From: Alphaproteobacteria bacterium
GTDB lineage: Bacteria > Pseudomonadota > Alphaproteobacteria > Rhodobacterales > Rhodobacteraceae
Length of the DNA stretch: 64,000 nt
Assembly: GCA_030424865.1 (NCBI GenBank)
Contig: JAUHVR010000011.1
Coordinates: 62,001-126,000 of the forward strand
Direction of reading: 5' to 3'
Positions 51,566-61,394 of this stretch are shown here, piece by piece (the stretch's first letter is position 1; the number at the start of each line of letters is the position of its first letter). Made by a program: the position numbers and the translations under genes. The notes below the pieces were generated by a model. The model saw nothing but the letters and a program-made list of their open reading frames with translations, did no database searches and was not told the DNA's origin.

Positions 51566-52075
51566 TTATGCGTCACTCAGCACAACCCGCATGTCTTTCA
51601 CGTCGTAGATAACCTCTCCGTCGGCTTCCACAATGCCATCGGCCACACCCATTGTCAGGCGACGCGTCTGGATCGCTTTCTTGAAGTCGACCTTGTAGGT
51701 CAGCATTTTCCGGTCCGGGCGGACCATGCCGGTCAGCTTGACCTCTCCGACACCCACGGCCATGCCGCGGCCGGTCCAGCCGCGCCAGCCCAGGTTGAAC
51801 CCGGTCAGCTGCCACAGACCGTCCAGACCCAGGCAGCCCGGCATGATCGGGTTGCCGGGGAAGTGGCAGTCAAAGAACCACAGGTCCGGGGTGATGTCGA
51901 ACTCGGCCAGCACATGACCCTTGCCATGCGCCCCACCGTCATCGCTGATCTCGGTGATGCGATCCATCATCAGCATCGGCGGTTCTGGCAACTGGGCATT
52001 CCCGGGTCCAAACAGCTCGCCTCGCGCGCATTTCAGAAGGTCGTCTTTGTCGAAGCTGCTTGGATAATTGGCCAT
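51566..52075 (-). CDS. fabA: 3-hydroxydecanoyl-ACP dehydratase/isomerase
   Basis: A 169-residue hot-dog-fold enzyme that dehydrates and isomerises the C10 intermediate to start unsaturated fatty-acid synthesis. Active-site His is in '[20 protein letters not shown]' and the Asp is in its closing 'LDG', the FabA signature. First gene of fabABI, divergent from irr with 176 bases between. Confidence 0.96.
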   Translation of the reverse strand: MANYPSSFDKDDLLKCARGELFGPGNAQLPEPPMLMMDRITEISDDGGAHGKGHVLAEFDITPDLWFFDCHFPGNPIMPGCLGLDGLWQLTGFNLGWRGWTGRGMAVGVGEVKLTGMVRPDRKMLTYKVDFKKAIQTRRLTMGVADGIVEADGEVIYDVKDMRVVLSDA

Positions 52076-52192
52076 ACAGGCGGGCTCCCCTCGTAGTATC
52101 CCGGTCGTGTCTTGCCTCGTCTATCACCGGGGCAAGACAGCTTGCAAGCCGCCTTGACCAAGCGGCCACTGCGGCACGTCGCGCAAAATGCA

Positions 52193-52222
52193 TTGTGAAA
52201 CTTGGGGCGGTGCCCCTATATT
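52193..52222 (+). promoter_or_regulatory. putative sigma-70 promoter of irr
   Basis: TTGTGA (52193-52198), 18-base spacer, TATATT (52217-52222), placing transcription start near 52229 and a short leader of about 20 bases before ATG 52252. GGAG (52236-52239) is the ribosome site. Predicted by eye. Confidence 0.5.
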
Positions 52223-52251
52223 GTCAGGAAGTCAAGGAGCACGGCAGTCCG

Positions 52252-52671
52252 ATGGACGCACAAGCAATCGAGCGTGGCACAACCTGGGTCGGCGGATCCG
52301 GCCTGCGCCCCACCCGCCAGCGCGTGGCACTGGCAGCCCTTCTGGTCGGCGACGGCAAGAACCGCCACGTCACGGCCGAAAGCCTGTTCGAGGCCGCCAA
52401 GGGCGTGGGCGAAAGCGTGTCGCTGGCCACGGTCTACAACACCCTGCGCGCCTTTTGCGACGCCGGGCTGATGCAGGAAGTCACGGTCGACGGCTCGAAA
52501 AGCTATTTCGACACCAATGTGCACGACCACCCGCATTTCTATTGGGAAGACGAGCACCGCCTGACCGACGCCCCGGCTGACCAGCTGGTCATCACCCAGC
52601 TGCCCGATGCGCCTGACGGGGCCGAGATTGCCTCGGTCGACGTTGTCATTCGCCTGCGCAAAAAGAGCTAG
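52252..52671 (+). CDS. irr: Irr-type Fur family iron-response regulator
   Basis: A 139-residue Fur-superfamily regulator. '[20 protein letters not shown]' and '[20 protein letters not shown]' form the winged helix; '[15 protein letters not shown]' carries the His-rich motif used by Irr for heme or metal sensing. The N-terminal heme regulatory motif (GCPW) of Bradyrhizobium Irr is absent, as in other Rhodobacteraceae. Irr controls iron and heme genes. ATG 52252 is the start. The fabA neighbour is commonly conserved. Confidence 0.9.
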   Translation: MDAQAIERGTTWVGGSGLRPTRQRVALAALLVGDGKNRHVTAESLFEAAKGVGESVSLATVYNTLRAFCDAGLMQEVTVDGSKSYFDTNVHDHPHFYWEDEHRLTDAPADQLVITQLPDAPDGAEIASVDVVIRLRKKS

Positions 52672-52692
52672 GTCTCAGCCTGTCGAAATCCC

Positions 52693-52778
<86 letters not shown>

Positions 52779-52828
52779 CAGTGGCGCGACCATAGCCTCT
52801 GCCCCGGCAGTGTAAAGCCGATCCGACC

Positions 52829-53371
52829 CTAAAGATCCTGCCCTTTCGGCTCTAGCAGAAAGCGCCGCTCGGCCAGCCAGGGGTTCAGTGCCAGCGCCTT
52901 GCGCAGCACCACCTGCGCTTCGTCATCCCGCTTGAGCGCGATCAACGTCATCGCCTTGCCGGCAATCGCTGCAACGTGGCGCGGCGAGCGTGCCAGCGCC
53001 AGGTCAAGATCGATCAGCGCGGTCTCGTAGTCTCCGGTCAGGAACCGCACAAAGGCGCGCTGGTTGTAGCCTTCGGCGTAGTCCGGGCAATAGGCAACCA
53101 GCTCGTCGAACTGCTCAAGCGCGCGGCCGAAGTCATAGCTTGCGCGTTGCCCCATACCCGCATCCAGCATCTTTTGCGACTTGTTATCCGGCGCATCCGC
53201 CCAGAGCGCCCACATCTGGTTGGCGATCTGCTGCCCTTCGTATTCTGACGTGGCACTTTGCACCTGGCTGATCAGTCTTGTCAGCGCAGCGTCGTGATCC
53301 GGGGCGGGCGGGCAGGTCTCGGCCAGAACGGGCGAGGCCAGAAGGATGGCGATCAGGGCAAGCGGTTTCAT
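52829..53371 (-). CDS. secreted tetratricopeptide-repeat protein
   Basis: A 180-residue protein, signal peptide about 17 residues ('MKPLALIAILLASPVLA'). TPR-like helices include 'ALEQFDELVAYCPDYAEGYN' and 'TALIDLDLALARSPRHVAAI', then 'DDEAQVVLRKALALNPWLAE'. Such proteins act as scaffolds in the periplasm. ATG 53371 begins the signal peptide. No partner is evident. Confidence 0.8.
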   Translation of the reverse strand: MKPLALIAILLASPVLAETCPPAPDHDAALTRLISQVQSATSEYEGQQIANQMWALWADAPDNKSQKMLDAGMGQRASYDFGRALEQFDELVAYCPDYAEGYNQRAFVRFLTGDYETALIDLDLALARSPRHVAAIAGKAMTLIALKRDDEAQVVLRKALALNPWLAERRFLLEPKGQDL

Positions 53372-53401
53372 GCACCGATGGTGGCGCATCCCACGCAGGA
53401 A

Positions 53402-53872
53402 TCAAGTCACGTCGGCAAGACCGTCTTCTTTCACGGCCTCCATCGCCACATAGGTCGAGGTCGAAGCAACGTATGGCAAGGTCGATACCTTTTCGGCCAG
53501 AACCGTGCGATAGGCCCGCATATCCGGTGTCCGCACCTTGAGCAGATAGTCGAAATTCCCGGCGATCAGATGCGCCTGTTCGATCTCGGGTGTTGCCAGA
53601 ACCGCCTGATTGAAAGCGGTCAGCGCCGCCTCTCGGGTGTCGGTCAGTTTGACCTCGACAAAGGCAACGTGGTCGATGCCCAGGCGCACCGGATCCAGGA
53701 TCGCGCGATATCCGCGGATGACGCCCAGCGTCTCGAGCCGCCGCAGTCGGGCCTGGGTCGGGGTCTTGGACAGGCCAATGGCCTCGGCCAGCGCCGTGAT
53801 GCTGATCCGACCGTCGGTCGAAAGGTACGACAGAATCGCCCTGTCATGCCGATCAAGGTCAAGGTTGCTCAT
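53402..53872 (-). CDS. putR: Lrp/AsnC family activator of proline catabolism
   Basis: A 156-residue Lrp-type regulator: 'LDRHDRAILSYLSTDGRISI', 'EAIGLSKTPTQARLRRLETL' (helix-turn-helix), then a RAM domain ('HVAFVEVKLTDTREAALTAF', 'AHLIAGNFDYLLKVRTPDMR'). It is divergent from putA with 118 bases between, the usual PutR setup in which proline induces putA. ATG 53872 begins 'MSNLDLDRHD'. Confidence 0.92.
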   Translation of the reverse strand: MSNLDLDRHDRAILSYLSTDGRISITALAEAIGLSKTPTQARLRRLETLGVIRGYRAILDPVRLGIDHVAFVEVKLTDTREAALTAFNQAVLATPEIEQAHLIAGNFDYLLKVRTPDMRAYRTVLAEKVSTLPYVASTSTYVAMEAVKEDGLADVT

Positions 53873-53990
53873 TGTTCCGCAAATGCCCCCAAAATAGGTG
53901 AATTCGACCACGGGAAGGCAAACTATAGCCGATTTTCCTGAACCCGGAAAGATATCCTGCACACAACCACGTTTCCCCAGAGGCCCTGCC

Positions 53991-56900
53991 ATGACGGATA
54001 TCCGCGCCCGCATCGATGATGCCACCTATGTCGACGAATCTGCAGAGATCCTGCGCCTGACCCAGCAGGCCGATCTGTCCAGCGACGACCGCAACGCGAT
54101 CTGCGCGCGGGCCGTTACGCTGGTCGAGCGCATCCGCGCCGACAAGAAGCCAGGGCTCATGGAGACCTTTCTGGCCGAATACGGCCTGTCCACCGACGAA
54201 GGTGTTGCGCTCATGTGTCTGGCCGAGGCGCTGTTGCGTGTGCCCGATGCCGAAACCATCGACGCCCTGATCGAAGACAAGATCGCCCCTTCGGACTGGG
54301 GACGGCATATGGGGCATTCGACTTCGCCTCTGGTCAACGCCTCGACCTGGGCGCTGATGCTGACGGGCCGCGTGTTGCAGGACGAGGCACCGGGCCCGGT
54401 GGGCCACCTGCGGGCCGCAATCCGGCGCCTGGGCGAGCCGGTGATTCGCACCGCGGTCGCCCGCGCGATGAAGGAAATGGGCGCTCAGTTCGTGCTGGGT
54501 GAAACCATCGAGGCCGCGATGAAACGCGGCCGCGCGATGGAGGACCGGGGCTACACCTACTCCTACGACATGCTGGGCGAGGCCGCCCGAACCGAAGGTG
54601 ACGCCCGTCGATATCACCTGGCCTATTCCGCTGCGATCAGCGCCATTGCGGGCGCGGCAAAGCACGATGACATCGCGCAGAACCCCGGCATTTCGGTCAA
54701 ACTCTCGGCGCTTTATCCGCGCTACGAAGAGGCCCAGCGCGCTGACGTCATGACCCATCTGGTGCCGCGCCTGCAGACCCTGGCAGAGCTGGCGGCCTCG
54801 GCCGGGATCGGTTTGAACGTCGACGCCGAAGAGGCCGGGCGGCTGTCGCTGTCGCTGGATGTGATCGAGGCCGCGCTGGCCGGAAGTTCGCTTGCCGATT
54901 GGCAGGGCTTTGGCGTCGTGGTGCAGGCCTATGGGCCGCGTGCGAGCCATGTGATCGACTGGCTTTACGACCTCGCCACCCGGCTGGATCGGCGTATCAT
55001 GGTGCGGCTGGTCAAGGGCGCCTATTGGGACACCGAGATCAAGCTGGCGCAGGTCAATGGGCTTGATGCCTTTCCGGTCTTCACCAACAAGGCGGCAACG
55101 GACGTCAGCTATATCGCCAACGCCCGCAAACTGCTGAGCATGACCGACCGGATCTATCCGCAATTCGCCACGCACAACGCGCATACGGTGGCGGCGATCC
55201 TGCACATGGGCGGAGACCCTGACGCCTATGAATTCCAACGGCTGCACGGCATGGGCGAGGCACTGCACGACATCGTCAAGTCGGACGCAGGCACCCGCTG
55301 CCGGATTTACGCGCCTGTCGGCGCGCACCGCGATCTGCTGGCCTATCTGGTGCGGCGGCTGCTGGAAAACGGCGCGAACAGCTCGTTCGTGAACCAGATC
55401 GTCGACAAGGATGTGCCGCCCGAGGTCGTCGTCGCCGATCCCTTTGACCGGATCGAGCCCGGAGGCATTGCCACCGGCACTCAGCTTTTCGCCCCCGAAC
55501 GCCCCAACTCCAAGGGGTTTGACCTGCAACACCGTCCCACGCTGACGCGGATCGAAACGGCCATGCAGCCGCATCACGCTGCGCAGTGGACCGCGCGTCC
55601 GCTGGTGGTGACCCAAACCGCGTTTGGAACCACCGACCCGGTACTGAATCCTGCCGACGCGGGCGACACCGTCGGGCATGTGACCTGGGCCACTGCCGAC
55701 ACCGTGCGGCAGGCCGCAGCGGACGCCAGCCCCTGGGCGGTCCCCGCCTCCGAGCGGACCGAGGTTCTGAACCGTGCGGCAGACCTGTACGAGGCGCATT
55801 TCGGAGAGTTTTTCGCACTTTTGACCCGCGAGGCGGGCAAGACCCTGCCTGATGCGGTCGCAGAGCTGCGCGAGGCCGTTGATTTCCTGCGCTACTACGG
55901 CACCCAGACCGATGGCGCCGCGCCCGTGGGCACATTTGCCTGCATCTCTCCCTGGAACTTCCCCTTGGCGATTTTCTCTGGCCAGATCTCGGCGGCGCTG
56001 GCCGCAGGCAACGCGGTTCTGGCGAAACCGGCGGAACAGACGCCGCTGGTGGCCACCCGCGCCATCGAGCTGCTGCACGACGCCGGCGTGCCGGTCAGTG
56101 CCCTGCAATTGCTGCCGGGTGCCGGAGAGGTCGGCGCAGCCCTGACCGCGCAGCCGCAGGTCGGCGGCGTGGCCTTTACCGGCTCGACCGAGACCGCGCA
56201 GGTCATTCACCGTGCGATTGCCGATCACCTGCCCCCCGGCGCGCCGTTCATTGCCGAAACCGGCGGGCTGAACGCCATGATCGTCGACAGCACCGCCCTG
56301 CCCGAACAGGCCGTGCAGGCCGTTGTCGAAAGCGCGTTCCAATCGGCGGGACAGCGGTGTTCGGCCCTGCGGTGTCTCTATCTGCAAGAGGACATCGCCG
56401 AGGACGTGCTGACCATGTTGCGCGGCGCGATGCGTTGTCTCAAGGTCGGCGACCCCTGGCGCTTGTCGACCGACACCGGCCCGGTGATCGACGCCGAAGC
56501 CAAGGCCGGGATCGAGGCGCATATCGCGGCGGCGCACGCCGAGGGACGTGTGATCGAACAGATCAGAACTCCGGATCAGGGCCACTTCGTGGCACCGACA
56601 CTGATCAAGGTCGGCGGCATCGCGGACCTGCAGCGCGAGATTTTTGGCCCGGTCCTGCATGTCGCGACCTACCGGGCCGAGGATCTGGACGCGGTCATTG
56701 ATGCGATCAACGCAACAGGCTACGGGCTGACCTTTGGCCTGCAGACCCGGATCGATGACCGGGTGCAGCACGTGGCCGACCGGGTGCACGCGGGCAACGT
56801 CTATGTGAACCGCAACCAGATCGGCGCGATTGTCGGCAGCCAGCCCTTTGGCGGCGAAGGGCTTTCGGGCACCGGGCCCAAGGCCGGCGGCCCGGCCTAT

Positions 56901-57401
56901 GTAAACCGGTTCCGCATGTCGACGGCGCCTGAACATCAGGCGGCAGCTTCCGGCGAGGTCTCACAGAGCGAGATTGCCGCCCGGATCGCCAAGGCCCCGC
57001 AGGGTGCACAGGAAACCCGCACCTCTTTGCCCGGCCCCACCGGCGAATCGAACCAGCTGTCGACCCATGCCCGCCCGCCGGTCCTGTGCCTTGGCCCCGG
57101 ACCCGAGGCGGCGGCGCAGCAAGCACAGGCCATCACCGCGTTGGGTGGTCGACCCGTTGTTCTGCCCGAGTCGGTCGAGGCCGAGGCACTGAGCGAACTC
57201 GACGGTCTGTCAGGTGTGATCTGGTGGGGGGACGGCGACACCGCGCGCTCCTACCGCAAGGCGCTGGCAGCCCGGCTCGGCCCGATCTTACCGCTGATCA
57301 CCGGCCTGCCGGACGCGGGTCATGCCCGGGCCGAGCGGCACGTCTGCATCGACACAACCGCCGCCGGCGGAAACGCGGCGCTTCTCAGCGGCAAGGGTTG
57401 A
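53991..57401 (+). CDS. putA: bifunctional proline dehydrogenase / 1-pyrroline-5-carboxylate dehydrogenase
   Basis: A 1136-residue PutA. The PRODH barrel spans about residues 70-480 ('MVRLVKGAYWDTEIKLAQVN', 'FATHNAHTVAAILHMGGDPD', 'EFQRLHGMGEALHD'); the ALDH domain about 530-990 ('FACISPWNFPLAIFSGQISA', 'SAGQRCSALRCLYL' with the Cys, 'ETGGLNAMIVDSTALPEQ'). A C-terminal segment of about 140 residues is the conserved ALDH-like tail domain. It lacks the N-terminal DNA-binding RHH of enteric PutA, in keeping with separate putR. Proline is converted to glutamate with FAD and NAD. Confidence 0.97.
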   Translation: MTDIRARIDDATYVDESAEILRLTQQADLSSDDRNAICARAVTLVERIRADKKPGLMETFLAEYGLSTDEGVALMCLAEALLRVPDAETIDALIEDKIAPSDWGRHMGHSTSPLVNASTWALMLTGRVLQDEAPGPVGHLRAAIRRLGEPVIRTAVARAMKEMGAQFVLGETIEAAMKRGRAMEDRGYTYSYDMLGEAARTEGDARRYHLAYSAAISAIAGAAKHDDIAQNPGISVKLSALYPRYEEAQRADVMTHLVPRLQTLAELAASAGIGLNVDAEEAGRLSLSLDVIEAALAGSSLADWQGFGVVVQAYGPRASHVIDWLYDLATRLDRRIMVRLVKGAYWDTEIKLAQVNGLDAFPVFTNKAATDVSYIANARKLLSMTDRIYPQFATHNAHTVAAILHMGGDPDAYEFQRLHGMGEALHDIVKSDAGTRCRIYAPVGAHRDLLAYLVRRLLENGANSSFVNQIVDKDVPPEVVVADPFDRIEPGGIATGTQLFAPERPNSKGFDLQHRPTLTRIETAMQPHHAAQWTARPLVVTQTAFGTTDPVLNPADAGDTVGHVTWATADTVRQAAADASPWAVPASERTEVLNRAADLYEAHFGEFFALLTREAGKTLPDAVAELREAVDFLRYYGTQTDGAAPVGTFACISPWNFPLAIFSGQISAALAAGNAVLAKPAEQTPLVATRAIELLHDAGVPVSALQLLPGAGEVGAALTAQPQVGGVAFTGSTETAQVIHRAIADHLPPGAPFIAETGGLNAMIVDSTALPEQAVQAVVESAFQSAGQRCSALRCLYLQEDIAEDVLTMLRGAMRCLKVGDPWRLSTDTGPVIDAEAKAGIEAHIAAAHAEGRVIEQIRTPDQGHFVAPTLIKVGGIADLQREIFGPVLHVATYRAEDLDAVIDAINATGYGLTFGLQTRIDDRVQHVADRVHAGNVYVNRNQIGAIVGSQPFGGEGLSGTGPKAGGPAYVNRFRMSTAPEHQAAASGEVSQSEIAARIAKAPQGAQETRTSLPGPTGESNQLSTHARPPVLCLGPGPEAAAQQAQAITALGGRPVVLPESVEAEALSELDGLSGVIWWGDGDTARSYRKALAARLGPILPLITGLPDAGHARAERHVCIDTTAAGGNAALLSGKG

Positions 57402-57432
57402 CCTTGCCGCCCGCACATCGCAGCGTCGGGCC

Positions 57433-58206
57433 ATGTTTCCGATACGCGATCACAACCCCTCGGGCCGAACGCCCTATGTGACCTACGCCCTGATTGCGGC
57501 CAATGTTCTGATCTTTCTCAGCTATTGGTCGCTGTTCAGCGACCCTCGCGCGCTGAACCAGTTCTTCTTTGACTGGGCGCTGATCCCGGCCAGGCTGAAT
57601 TCGGGGGACAACCCGCTGGCGCTGGTGACCTCGATGTTCCTGCACGGCGGGGTCATGCACCTGGCCGGGAACATGCTGTTCCTGTTCATCTTTGGCGACA
57701 ACATGGAAGACGAGATGGGGCATCTGCCCTTTCTGGTCTTCTATCTGGTCTGCGGCATCGGCGCGGCGCTGGCGCAATACCTTGGCGCGCCGTTTTCGCG
57801 CGTGCCCATGGTCGGGGCGTCAGGCGCCATCGCAGGTGTCATGGGCGGCTATCTGCTGCTCTTTCCAAAAGCGCGGGTCGACATTTTGCTGATCATCGTG
57901 ATCTTCATCCGGATCTTCCCGGTCCCCGCCTGGATCGTCCTTGCCCTGTGGTTCGGTATGCAAATGATCGGCATTGCCGGATCGTCGGCCGACGCAGGCG
58001 GCGTTGCCTATCTGGCGCATGCGGGCGGCTTTGTGGCCGGGCTGGTGCTGACCCTGCCGCTGTGGCTCAAGCTGGGGGGACCGGGGTTCTGGGCCACGTC
58101 CGACGGCCACCCGCCCCACCCCGAGGCACAGTACAAGCTGAGCCGCTCAAGCATTCCGCGCGCGGGCCGCAACAGCCGCATTCCGACCATCAAGAGACGC
58201 CGATGA
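57433..58206 (+). CDS. rhomboid-family intramembrane serine protease
   Basis: A 257-residue polytopic membrane protein. The catalytic Ser is in 'PMVGASGAIAGVMGGYLLLF' (GASG) and His in 'VAYLAHAGGFVAGLVLTLPL'; 'FLHGGVMHLAGNMLFLFIFG' is the other rhomboid signature. The dyad is complete. ATG 57433 is the first credible start. It overlaps the GFA gene by 4 bases and follows putA by about 30. Confidence 0.9.
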   Translation: MFPIRDHNPSGRTPYVTYALIAANVLIFLSYWSLFSDPRALNQFFFDWALIPARLNSGDNPLALVTSMFLHGGVMHLAGNMLFLFIFGDNMEDEMGHLPFLVFYLVCGIGAALAQYLGAPFSRVPMVGASGAIAGVMGGYLLLFPKARVDILLIIVIFIRIFPVPAWIVLALWFGMQMIGIAGSSADAGGVAYLAHAGGFVAGLVLTLPLWLKLGGPGFWATSDGHPPHPEAQYKLSRSSIPRAGRNSRIPTIKRRR

Positions 58207-58574
58207 CCTCATACACCCTGACCTGCCATTGCGGCGCTGTCGAACTGGCGCTTGATATCCCCAAACCGCTGGCCGAGACCGCGCGTCGTTGTAACTGTTC
58301 GTTCTGCCGCCGTCGCGGCGCAGCTGCCGTCACGGTGCCGTTGGGCAGCCTGCAGGTGACCAAGGGCGAAGAGAACCTGACGCTGTACCAGTTCAACACC
58401 AACACCGCGCGGCATTTCTTTTGCAGGACCTGCGGGATTTACACACATCACCAACGGCGCTCGAACCCGAACGAATACGGTGTCAACCTGGGGGCCCTGA
58501 ACGGTGTGAACCCGCGGGACCTGGGGGTGATCAGGTGGGTCGACGGGGTGAACCACCCCTCGGACGCCAAATAG
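58203..58574 (+). CDS. GFA/CENP-V family zinc-binding protein
   Basis: A 123-residue protein with the GFA fold: 'LTCHCGAVELALDIP', 'RRCNCSFCRRRGAAAVTVPL' and 'HFFCRTCGIYTHHQRRSNPN' supply the Cys/zinc ligands. Family members bind zinc; some react with glutathione-formaldehyde adducts, but this is doubtful for most. Starts at ATG 58203 inside the rhomboid stop. Confidence 0.87.
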   Translation: MTSYTLTCHCGAVELALDIPKPLAETARRCNCSFCRRRGAAAVTVPLGSLQVTKGEENLTLYQFNTNTARHFFCRTCGIYTHHQRRSNPNEYGVNLGALNGVNPRDLGVIRWVDGVNHPSDAK

Positions 58575-58577
58575 GCG

Positions 58578-59369
58578 TCAGACCTCGCGCAGGGTCTTGG
58601 CGAAACGGCTGAACAGCTCGTTGTTGGCGCAAAGGATAGAGCCGGTTTCCAGCGGGTCCTGGCCTTCGCGCACCCCTTCCAGCAGACCGCCGGCCTCGGT
58701 CACGATCAGCGACCCGGCAGCGATGTCCCAGATGTTCAGCTCGCGTTCCCAATAGCCGTCGTAGCGGCCCGCCGCCACATAGGCCAGGTCCAGCGCCGCC
58801 GCGCCCCAGCGGCGCACACCGGCGCATTCGGGCATCAGGCGGGCCAGGTCCTTCAACGTAGCAGGCAGGGTGCGCTTGGCGGCAAAGGGCACGCCGGTGG
58901 CAAAGACCGCCTCGATCATCGCGGTCCGGCCCGAGACCCGCAAACGCTTGCTGTCATTCAGCCAGGCGCCCGCGCCTTTTTCGGCATAGAACATCTCGTC
59001 CTTGGCGGGGTCAAAGACCACTGCCGAAACGATCTTGCCCTTGTGTTCCAGCGCAATCGAGACCGCCCAATGCGGCATGCCGTGCAGAAAGTTCGTTGTG
59101 CCGTCCAGCGGATCGACAATCCAGCGGCGGGTCGGATCCGCGCCTTCAATCTCGCCACCCTCTTCGCCCAGCCAGCCATAGTTCGGACGCGCGCCCAGCA
59201 GTTCCTCTTTCAGGATGTTTTCCGCCGCGATATCAGCGCGGCTGACAAAATCACCGGCGCCCTTCATCGAGACCTGCAGGTTTTCGACCTCGCGGAAGTC
59301 CTTGACCAGCGAACGCCCCGCCTTGCGCGCGGCCTTGATCATGATGTTGAGGTTGGCGCTGCCCTGCAT
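58578..59369 (-). CDS. suhB: inositol monophosphatase family protein
   Basis: A 263-residue FIG-superfamily phosphatase. Metal sites: Glu in 'YGWLGEEGGEIEG', Asp residues in 'RRWIVDPLDGTTNFLHGMPH', and the final Asp in 'ELNIWDIAAGSLIVTEAGGL'. Hydrolyses inositol phosphate or related substrates; SuhB also has an RNA-polymerase role in E. coli. Convergent with the GFA gene (3-base gap). Confidence 0.9.
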   Translation of the reverse strand: MQGSANLNIMIKAARKAGRSLVKDFREVENLQVSMKGAGDFVSRADIAAENILKEELLGARPNYGWLGEEGGEIEGADPTRRWIVDPLDGTTNFLHGMPHWAVSIALEHKGKIVSAVVFDPAKDEMFYAEKGAGAWLNDSKRLRVSGRTAMIEAVFATGVPFAAKRTLPATLKDLARLMPECAGVRRWGAAALDLAYVAAGRYDGYWERELNIWDIAAGSLIVTEAGGLLEGVREGQDPLETGSILCANNELFSRFAKTLREV

Positions 59370-59463
59370 CGTCCGGTTCCTTTGGGTGGATCAGAGCGCG
59401 CGTATACGCGCCCGAACGCGGCTTGCCAAGGGAAACCAGCGCATTGCAGGCATGCAATCCGGG

Positions 59464-59754
59464 TCAGGCCGGATCGCGGGGTGTTTCCTGCTGCCAGAAC
59501 TCGCCCATCGCCACGATACAGGACTTGCCCGAGGCATAGGTGATCACCATGGTCCAGTCGCCCTGGGAATCGGTCCAGACTTCCATGATTTCTTCGGGAT
59601 TGCGGATGCCGGTGGCCTGACGGGTCCCGCCATATTGCAAAGTCAGACGTTTGTGCATCTGGTCCTTTGGGGCGCAAAGGACCTCTGCAATGGGGGATCC
59701 CGCCCAGGCCGGGGCAGAAAACATGAGGAAGATCAAAGACATCATGGTTTTCAT
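59464..59754 (-). CDS. small secreted protein of unknown function
   Basis: A 96-residue protein, signal peptide ending 'SAPAWA' before 'GSPIAEVLCAPK'. The mature part has 'TQSQ'-free neutral composition with two Cys, and segments 'TLQYGGTRQATGIRNPEEIM' and 'GDWTMVITYASGKSCIVAMG' that recur in Roseobacter hypothetical proteins. ATG 59754 is the start. Divergent from the YHS gene. Confidence 0.75.
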   Translation of the reverse strand: MKTMMSLIFLMFSAPAWAGSPIAEVLCAPKDQMHKRLTLQYGGTRQATGIRNPEEIMEVWTDSQGDWTMVITYASGKSCIVAMGEFWQQETPRDPA

Positions 59755-59889
59755 ACGAAAAATGTAACAGTTTTGTGACGAAACACAAAGCGCCAAATTC
59801 ACACGTCGCCTCACGAGAGCGTCAGGCGGGCTATCCAGATGCAACAGGGCGTCCCATTTTCGATCCACACGCTTTTCAGGAGGACCCCC

Positions 59890-60351
59890 ATGACCTTGAC
59901 CCGCCGCCAGACGCTTGGATTGTTCGCTGCCGCAGGCACCGGACTTGCCCTGACCGCCCGCCCCGCCTTTGCCCGCGAACCCGATGTGTTCCAGAAGCAG
60001 GGCATCGCCATCAACGGCACCGACGCCGTGGCCTATTTCACCGATGCCAAGCCGGTGGCCGGATCGGCCAGCCACACCGTCGACTGGAACGGCGCCACCT
60101 GGCAGTTTGCCAGTGCCGAAAACGCCGCGACCTTTGGTGCAAACCCCGAGGCCTATGCCCCGCTCTTTGGCGGCTACTGCGCCTTTGCGGCCTCGCGCGG
60201 GTATCTTGCCCCGACGATCCCCGAAGCCTGGACGGTCTATGAAAACCGCCTGTACCTGAACGCCAATCTGCGTGCCCGCGAACTTTGGCTGCAGGACGTC
60301 CCTGGCAATATCGCCAAGGGAAAGGCCAACTGGCCGGGCATTCTGGGCTGA
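59890..60351 (+). CDS. Tat-exported YHS-domain protein
   Basis: A 153-residue protein. The N-terminus 'TLTRRQTLGLFAAAGTGLAL' has twin Arg and an Ala-rich core ending 'RPAFA', pointing to export by the Tat pathway. The mature part is a YHS-type domain: 'GTDAVAYFTDAKPVAGSASH', 'WQFASAENAATFGANPEAYA', 'FGGYCAFAASRG'. Family members often bind copper. AGGAGG lies upstream of ATG 59890. Confidence 0.85.
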   Translation: MTLTRRQTLGLFAAAGTGLALTARPAFAREPDVFQKQGIAINGTDAVAYFTDAKPVAGSASHTVDWNGATWQFASAENAATFGANPEAYAPLFGGYCAFAASRGYLAPTIPEAWTVYENRLYLNANLRARELWLQDVPGNIAKGKANWPGILG

Positions 60352-60392
60352 ACCCGGGTCGACTTGGCACGACACCCGGCTAATATCCCCGC

Positions 60393-61394
60393 ATGGGGTG
60401 GATGTCGGCTGTCTTTGTGAACAAGGCCATCGAGGCCGCCGGAGCCGAGGGATCGGCCCGGCGTTACTTGTATGATGTGGCGGGCGTCGAACCGGACGCC
60501 GCCCCGGATCCGGCGCAGCTGATCCCGGACACTGCCTTTTTTCTGCTGCTGGAAACCATCGCCGAAAACATCCCGGATGGGGCCGCCGTCCCTGTCCGCA
60601 TAGGCGCGGCCATGCGCTGCGATGACTATGGCGCCTTTGGCTTGGCCTTCAAATCCGCGCCAAACCTTTTGGGGTCGTACCGGCGTGTCGAACGCTTTGG
60701 CAAGGTCGTAACCTCTATCGCCAATTTTCAGGTCGTACCGCTGGATGGCTCTGTCCTGATGCAGGTCATTCCCGGCGATACCCCCCGCCTTGGCCTGACG
60801 ATGACGAACGAGATCGCGCTTGCCGCCGCCGTGTCGATCAGCCGCGAGGTCAGTCACGACGCATTCGCGCCCAGGGCCGTCCACTTCTGCCATGCCCGGC
60901 CCAAGGCAACCGCCGAGCAGGACGCCCATTTTCGCTGTCCCTTGCTGTACGGATCCACACGCGACGCGCTGGTGGTGCTGCCTGCGGACCTCGACGCGCC
61001 CAATCGATTGGGGGACGCAGGGATATCGGACTTCTTTGACAGCCACCTTGATCAGGCCCTTGGCCAGATCAAGGACCCCGCCAGCCTGTCACGCGACGTA
61101 CTGGATCAGATCGGCGGCGCCCTGTCCGAAGGTGTTCCCACCTTGGGTTACGTCGCCGCCCAGCTTGGGATGAGCAGCCGCACACTGCAGCGCCGCCTGT
61201 CCGAGGCGGGGCTGGCCTATCAAGACCTGGTCACCGAGGCGCGCCAGAATCTTGGGACGCAATTGCTGTCCCGAACCGATTATGCCCTGGCCGAGATCGC
61301 TTTTCTGACCGGGTTTTCCGACCAAAGCACCTTTACCCGCGCGTTCAAGCGCTGGACCGGCCTGACCCCAGCCAGCTATCGCCGCACCCGCTGA
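60393..61394 (+). CDS. AraC family transcriptional regulator
   Basis: A 333-residue regulator with an N-terminal ligand-binding domain of the Arabinose_bd type (about residues 20-210: 'DDYGAFGLAFKSAPNLLGSY', 'HCHARPKATAEQD'-like region) and the C-terminal double helix-turn-helix: 'YVAAQLGMSSRTLQRRLSEA' and 'AEIAFLTGFSDQSTFTRAFK', ending 'RWTGLTPASYR'. It probably controls the oxidoreductase gene 98 bases downstream on the same strand; this is inference. Confidence 0.9.
   Translation: MGWMSAVFVNKAIEAAGAEGSARRYLYDVAGVEPDAAPDPAQLIPDTAFFLLLETIAENIPDGAAVPVRIGAAMRCDDYGAFGLAFKSAPNLLGSYRRVERFGKVVTSIANFQVVPLDGSVLMQVIPGDTPRLGLTMTNEIALAAAVSISREVSHDAFAPRAVHFCHARPKATAEQDAHFRCPLLYGSTRDALVVLPADLDAPNRLGDAGISDFFDSHLDQALGQIKDPASLSRDVLDQIGGALSEGVPTLGYVAAQLGMSSRTLQRRLSEAGLAYQDLVTEARQNLGTQLLSRTDYALAEIAFLTGFSDQSTFTRAFKRWTGLTPASYRRTR

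Noticed and set aside
53859-56936. A 1025-codon open frame on the minus strand across putA
   Set aside because: It lies antisense to a full-length, motif-complete putA; its translation is low-complexity and rich in Arg/Gly/His, as is usual for shadow frames in GC-rich DNA.
59464-60375. Long minus-strand frame over the YHS gene
   Set aside because: Only the part from ATG 59754 down has a signal peptide and a protein-like composition; the rest is a shadow of the YHS gene.
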